A DNA stretch of 64,000 nucleotides from Butyricicoccus porcorum (lineage in GTDB: Bacteria; Bacillota; Clostridia; Oscillospirales; Butyricicoccaceae): positions 1 to 64,000 of the forward strand of contig NZ_NHOC01000010.1 in the NCBI RefSeq assembly GCF_002157465.1. The letters are read 5' to 3'. Under the pieces are notes generated by a model. The model worked only from the letters and a program-made list of their open reading frames with translations, had not been told where the DNA came from and searched no databases. Made by a program: the position numbers and the translations under genes. This document shows positions 60,975 through 64,000 of the stretch, in pieces. The first letter of the stretch is position 1. Each line of letters begins with the position of its first letter.

Positions 60975-61085
60975 CGTATAAATCAGGGCTTTAATTTCCT
61001 TTTTTTCATGATATCAGGTCTAATTTCCGTTTTCCATTGCAATTATTGCGCTTCACATTATAAATCTTGCTGCCTGGACAGCAGG
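60975..61085 (-). promoter_or_regulatory. Regulatory region of the AraC gene, shared with 39415-39526
   Basis: Contains CCATTGCAATTATTGCG (61034-61050), identical to 39471-39487, and the near-palindrome GCTGCCTGGACAGC (61069-61082), a variant of GCTGTCCGGACAGC. On the minus strand TATAAT lies between them. Probably two operator sites around a promoter. The rest of 60807-61280 holds no gene. Confidence 0.7.
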
Positions 61086-61280
61086 ATTCCTAAATGAATC
61101 GTTATTATTGACAGAAAAACGGGAGGAACTCTGTGATTTTTATGATACTCTGCCAAGCAAAATAAGTCATTGCACGCAGTGCGCCAGATTTATACATAAA
61201 TAATCATGTTAAATTGGATTTGAAAGACACGGCAATGTGCGATACAATAGAAACCAATGCCAGAAAGAAGGAGTCTCTGT

Positions 61281-61982
61281 ATGATTTTTAATCAATTTAC
61301 GCCGGATATGCTGGATTTCCTCGCAGAAAACCATCTGCGCAACAGCAAGAGCTGGTATGATGAGCATAAGGATGTCTATAAGAAACTGGTGACGGAGCCG
61401 TTTTATGCACTGGTTGAGGAAATGAGCCCTCATATGTTGGAAATTGATCCGCAGTTTGTAACCATCCCATCCAAATCGGTTGCCCGTGTCCGCCGTGATA
61501 CACGTTTCACAAAAAACAAGGATCTGTACCGCGATCATATCTGGATTGTGTTTCGTCACCCGAAAAAACGCCTTGGCAGCTCACTGTGCTATTATTTTGA
61601 GATTGAACAGGAAAGCTGGGGGTATGGTGTAGGCTATTATGATATTCCATCCGCTGTGCGCGAGGAATATCGCCAGATGATCCTGCATCACGACAAGCAT
61701 TATCTGGAAGCCAGACGCGCACTGGAACAGGCGCCGGATTTCAGCCTATACGGCGATCCGTATAAGCGCCCGCCCTATCCCGATGCGCCGGAAGAGGATC
61801 GGCACTGGCTCAATCGAAAGAATATCGGCGCCAGTTTTTCCTGTGAGGACTATACCACCTTGTTTGACGGCACATTCTATGATATAATGATAGCAAATCT
61901 CAAGCGAATCGCACCATTTTACCAATTTCTTCGCATTGCAGAAGAGCGCGTTCGCCGTCAGTCATTGGAGGACCACTTGTGA
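61281..61982 (+). CDS. DUF2461 domain-containing protein
   Basis: 233 residues matching the DUF2461 pattern: FLAENHLRNSKSWYDEHKDVYKKLV (family consensus FLxxLxxNNxKxWFxxHK), then RVRRDTRFTKNKDLYRDH (conserved RDxRFSxDKxPYK) and a Gly/Tyr-rich segment ESWGYGVGYYDIPS. Function unknown across the family. The ATG at 61281 follows AGAAGGAG. The exonuclease gene begins inside its stop codon, so both are co-translated. Confidence 0.88.
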   Translation: MIFNQFTPDMLDFLAENHLRNSKSWYDEHKDVYKKLVTEPFYALVEEMSPHMLEIDPQFVTIPSKSVARVRRDTRFTKNKDLYRDHIWIVFRHPKKRLGSSLCYYFEIEQESWGYGVGYYDIPSAVREEYRQMILHHDKHYLEARRALEQAPDFSLYGDPYKRPPYPDAPEEDRHWLNRKNIGASFSCEDYTTLFDGTFYDIMIANLKRIAPFYQFLRIAEERVRRQSLEDHL

Positions 61983-62683
61983 AATTCACTGCAATCGATT
62001 TTGAAACAGCAAATGCATCCATGCTCAGCGCATGTTCCATCGGTATTGTCGAATTCGAGGACGGCGTTCCCGTTCGTGAGACCTATACGCTCATCCGCCC
62101 GCCTGAGGAATATGGAAAATTCAACTGGTACAACGTCCGTATTCACGGAATCAAGGCAACTATGGTGAAGGATGCACCGACCTTTGACAAGGTCTGGGAA
62201 CAGATTCGGGACAGCATTGATGGTCAGTTGATCGTCTGTCACAATGCTGCGTTTGATACCGTCGTTCTGTGCCGCCTGCTGGAGTATTATGGAATTGCGA
62301 TTCCCACCTTTGATTATGTCTGCACGGTTAAGATCTCTCAGCTGCTGTGGCCGGAGATGGAAAACCATAAGCTGGATACTGTTTGCAATGATCTCAATAT
62401 TGTCCTGAACCACCATGAAGCGTTGTCCGATGCACGCGCCTGCGGCTTGATTTTCGCCGAAGCGCTCAAAAGCCAGCACTGTATCGATACCGCGGACTTG
62501 CTGGATGCACTGGAAATGCGTGTCGGACATGTTTCCCCAAAGGGTCGGCAGTCCTGTTCCACCTCGGAAGAGGTTCGCCGAAAAATGATTTCTGATAAGA
62601 AAAAACAGGCAAGCCGCCGCAAATATTTTGCCCGCCGCCATTCTGCCGCGGACACGAAAGAGAAAGGAGAAAAACCATCATGA
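61979..62683 (+). CDS. 3'-5' exonuclease, DnaQ/DEDDh superfamily
   Basis: 234 residues. Exo I FTAIDFETAN (Asp7, Glu9), Exo II VCHNAAFDTVVL, Exo III with LNHHEALSDARAC (His, Asp), the DEDDh set of DNA polymerase III epsilon-like exonucleases. A basic C-terminal tail (KMISDKKKQASRRKYFARR) follows. It could be a free proofreading-like or RNA/DNA-trimming enzyme. The start is GTG 61979, overlapping the previous stop. The next gene overlaps by ATGA. Confidence 0.9.
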   Translation: MKFTAIDFETANASMLSACSIGIVEFEDGVPVRETYTLIRPPEEYGKFNWYNVRIHGIKATMVKDAPTFDKVWEQIRDSIDGQLIVCHNAAFDTVVLCRLLEYYGIAIPTFDYVCTVKISQLLWPEMENHKLDTVCNDLNIVLNHHEALSDARACGLIFAEALKSQHCIDTADLLDALEMRVGHVSPKGRQSCSTSEEVRRKMISDKKKQASRRKYFARRHSAADTKEKGEKPS

Positions 62684-63012
62684 CAAACTGTTGTACGTTT
62701 TTCAAAAAAGCCGGAGATTACCGTGACCTTGCCGCTGCACGCCTTGAAAATGCAGGTGATCTCGTTCGGGCAGGCTATACTGCCGCAAGCCAGCGTATCA
62801 CTTCCCTTCTGCGCAAATACATGCTCTCAGAGATTCAGATTCTTCAGTTAATGCTGGTTTCATTCGGCGTCCTGCTCGGCGCAACTTTTTCCGATTTCTT
62901 CAAAAAACACCGTAAATTCGTACTGATTGCATTCCTCCTCTCGGTCTGTCTGTTTGTTTACAAAGCATTCCAGCTGCTCGGTGAATGGGATGAATCAAAC
63001 GGTGAGTTTTAA
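62680..63012 (+). CDS. Small membrane protein of unknown function (110 aa)
   Basis: Two hydrophobic segments, about residues 52-70 (IQILQLMLVSFGVLLGATF) and 80-97 (FVLIAFLLSVCLFVYKAF), follow a 50-residue amphipathic N-terminus. It resembles the short YtxH/permease-like proteins of clostridia only in layout. Translation starts at the ATG overlapping the exonuclease stop, with AAAGGAG upstream. Closed by a terminator, so it ends the three-gene operon. Confidence 0.72.
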   Translation: MTNCCTFFKKAGDYRDLAAARLENAGDLVRAGYTAASQRITSLLRKYMLSEIQILQLMLVSFGVLLGATFSDFFKKHRKFVLIAFLLSVCLFVYKAFQLLGEWDESNGEF

Positions 63013-63029
63013 CTGTGAGATCATGCAAT

Positions 63030-63063
63030 CCGCCTGAATTAACATTCAGGCGGATTTTTTTCA
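63030..63063 (+). terminator. Terminator of the DUF2461-exonuclease operon
   Basis: CCGCCTGAAT / ATTCAGGCGG stem with TAAC loop, then seven or more T. Confidence 0.94.
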
Positions 63064-63071
63064 AAAAGTAC

Positions 63072-63100
63072 TTGCAACAACGGATAAAGTTATGTATAAT
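63072..63100 (+). promoter_or_regulatory. Promoter of tRNA-Leu
   Basis: TTGCAA (63072-63077), 17-bp spacer, TATAAT (63095-63100), 19 bp before the tRNA. Confidence 0.88.
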
Positions 63101-63119
63101 ATTTTTGTTGCATTACCAT

Positions 63120-63206
63120 GCCGGTGTGATGGAATTGGTAGACGTAGTGGACTCAAAATCCACCGCTGGCGACAGCGTACCGGTTCGAGTCCGGTCACCG
63201 GCACCA
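63120..63206 (+). tRNA. tRNA-Leu (anticodon CAA)
   Basis: Class II tRNA with a long variable arm. The acceptor GCCGGTG pairs with CACCGGC, the anticodon loop CTCAAAA lies between GTGGA and TCCAC, the variable arm is GCTGGCGACAGC, the T-loop is GGTTCGAGTCC, and CCA is encoded. Confidence 0.96.
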
Positions 63207-63212
63207 TAAAAT

Positions 63213-63258
63213 AAAGCGGTTGATATCACAGGTTATTCCGTGGTATCAACCGCTTTTC
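63213..63258 (+). terminator. Terminator of tRNA-Leu
   Basis: AAAGCGGTTGATA / TATCAACCGCTTT long stem, ending TTTTCG, directly after the tRNA. Confidence 0.9.
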
Positions 63259-63325
63259 GTCTTTAGATTCAGAGTCTGCCCTGGTGCATCCCGCTTGAAT
63301 GGCAAGCCCAAGCGGGATGCGTGTT

Positions 63326-63454
63326 TCAATTGTGCTTCTCCCGGTCATACTCACACAGGGCATCCTTGACTGCTTTTTTAATGACAAGGTATGCCACAGC
63401 TGCCACAATCGCGATGATAACGGCATACATCATGAAAGCTATAATAACTGACAT
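63326..63454 (-). CDS. 42-residue membrane peptide
   Basis: A very short gene: ATG at 63454 behind CAGGAGGAATGAG, an excellent ribosome binding site, and stop at 63326. The product begins MSVIIAFMMYAVIIAIVAAV and continues AYLVIKKAVKDALCEYDREKHN: one membrane helix (about residues 3-25) and a charged cytoplasmic tail. Function unknown. A terminator hairpin lies just upstream, and a GCATCCCGCTTG/CAAGCGGGATGC hairpin (about 63284-63320) follows. Confidence 0.7.
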   Translation of the reverse strand: MSVIIAFMMYAVIIAIVAAVAYLVIKKAVKDALCEYDREKHN

Positions 63455-63477
63455 AACTCATTCCTCCTGTTTCTGCA

Positions 63478-63523
63478 ATAAAAACGCAGAACCGCCTTCC
63501 ATCTGGAAGGACAGGCTCTGCGT
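63478..63523 (-). terminator. Rho-independent terminator or attenuator upstream of the membrane peptide gene
   Basis: ACGCAGAGCC / GGTTCTGCGT outer stem with an inner CCTTCC/GGAAGG stem; the minus strand continues TTTTTATTG. It could end the cation-efflux transcript or attenuate the 42-residue peptide gene. Confidence 0.7.
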
Positions 63524-63643
63524 CTAAGCGTCTGGCTCTGATAAAACGGGATCATTTGAACTTTTCTATACTATAAATCCGGCAGCAGCGATTGTCAACA
63601 TCTGATATTTATGATTTAAAAATTTCAGCGCATAAAATATAAA

Positions 63644-64000
63644 TCAGCTGTTTTTTGTCGCTGTTTTTTCTGACTGCTCAGGTAAGGCTGCCGCAACGGA
63701 GACCTCCGAGGGATTGACATGAACCATAATATGTTTTACCTTGGGGAATTGCTGCTCGATTGCAGTATGCACCTGCTCTGCAATCTGGTGACCTTCCGCA
63801 AGAGACAAACTGCTGTCCGCTGAAATTTCAATATCCACATAGATTTTATTGCCGAACACGCGGGTGTGCAGCACATCAACTCCGAGTACGCCCTGCTGAC
63901 TGCTCGCACAGTCGAGCAAAGCTGCTTCGGTTTCTTTTTCACAAGAGTGATCGACCATTTTGTCAATCGCGTCCTTAAAAATATCATAGGCGGCTTTGGC
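63644..64000 (-). CDS. Cation diffusion facilitator (CDF) family transporter, C-terminal part; gene continues beyond the window
   Basis: 118 codons read in from the window edge (AKAAYDIFKDAIDKMVDHSC onwards). This is the cytoplasmic C-terminal ferredoxin-like domain of CDF divalent-metal efflux proteins: GVLGVDVLHTRVFGNKIYVDIEISADSSLSL, HQIAEQVHTAIEQQF and VKHIMVHVNPSE. The membrane part and start lie outside. Substrate metals are likely Zn2+, Fe2+, Co2+ or Mn2+. Confidence 0.88.
   Translation of the reverse strand, partial: AKAAYDIFKDAIDKMVDHSCEKETEAALLDCASSQQGVLGVDVLHTRVFGNKIYVDIEISADSSLSLAEGHQIAEQVHTAIEQQFPKVKHIMVHVNPSEVSVAAALPEQSEKTATKNS

Overview
The window looks like a chromosomal segment of a moderately GC-rich (roughly 50-55%) anaerobic Firmicute, most likely a clostridial/Oscillospirales gut bacterium. 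The evidence is strong AGGAGG ribosome binding sites, TTGACA-17-TATAAT promoters, a sporulation-type SigH sigma factor, a rubrerythrin, a DUF1858 redox protein, ECF-type vitamin uptake, and several small proteins of a kind I associate with Ruminococcaceae/Butyricicoccaceae. The genus is a guess. No CRISPR array, rRNA or phage module was seen. There are two tRNAs, Val(GAC) and Leu(CAA).

Layout. 1-0.84 kb: a frameshifted IS3-family element inserted inside an IS1182-family remnant. 1.3-3.2 kb: a broken mannitol locus in which the start of mtlR is fused in frame to mtlD lacking its NAD-binding N-terminus, followed by an HPr paralogue. 3.9-14.1 kb: an amino-acid/imino-acid (opine-like) catabolic island in two tandem transcription units: a four-subunit HcnABC/opine-oxidase-like flavoprotein set, two ornithine-cyclodeaminase-family proteins, an iron-type alcohol dehydrogenase, an AraC regulator, a PII-type protein and an amino acid permease. 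Both units are associated with a similar promoter-plus-two-hairpin leader. 14-22 kb: membrane phosphatase, exporter, aminotransferase, wecA/tagO and mnaA, GNAT and an aluminium-resistance PLP protein. 21.7-28 kb: housekeeping ruvCAB, glmM, sigH, rubrerythrin. 28-36 kb (minus strand): guaA, rqcH, nif3, trmK, small hypothetical genes, a deleted methyltransferase pseudogene, tauE and marR.

36.6-48 kb: a second MarR gene with clear operators, a small HTH gene with an in-frame stop, a Gfo/Idh oxidoreductase, pcrA, a DUF1836 gene, a TatD-linked radical SAM gene, a B6 salvage pair (kinase plus ECF S-component), an aminotransferase/Lrp pair and an AraC gene. 48-61 kb: a sugar/inositol region (Na+ symporter, iolI, iolG, LacI; RbsB-type binding protein, AraC) cut up by three insertion sequences (IS1182, IS256, IS3). 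The ABC ATPase gene beside rbsB is truncated by an IS end, and its permease is absent. A roughly 110-bp regulatory region is shared between the Gfo/Idh gene at 39 kb and the AraC gene at 60 kb, tying distant genes into one likely regulon. 61-64 kb: DUF2461, exonuclease, tRNA-Leu, a 42-residue membrane peptide gene and the end of a cation-efflux gene.

General impression: a locus under active decay. At least five genes are visibly broken (an IS3 transposase, the mtlR/mtlD fusion, a uroporphyrinogen-decarboxylase-family gene, an AP2-domain gene and rbsA), several of them at IS ends. The catabolic island at 4-14 kb is intact and is the best candidate for an undescribed pathway.
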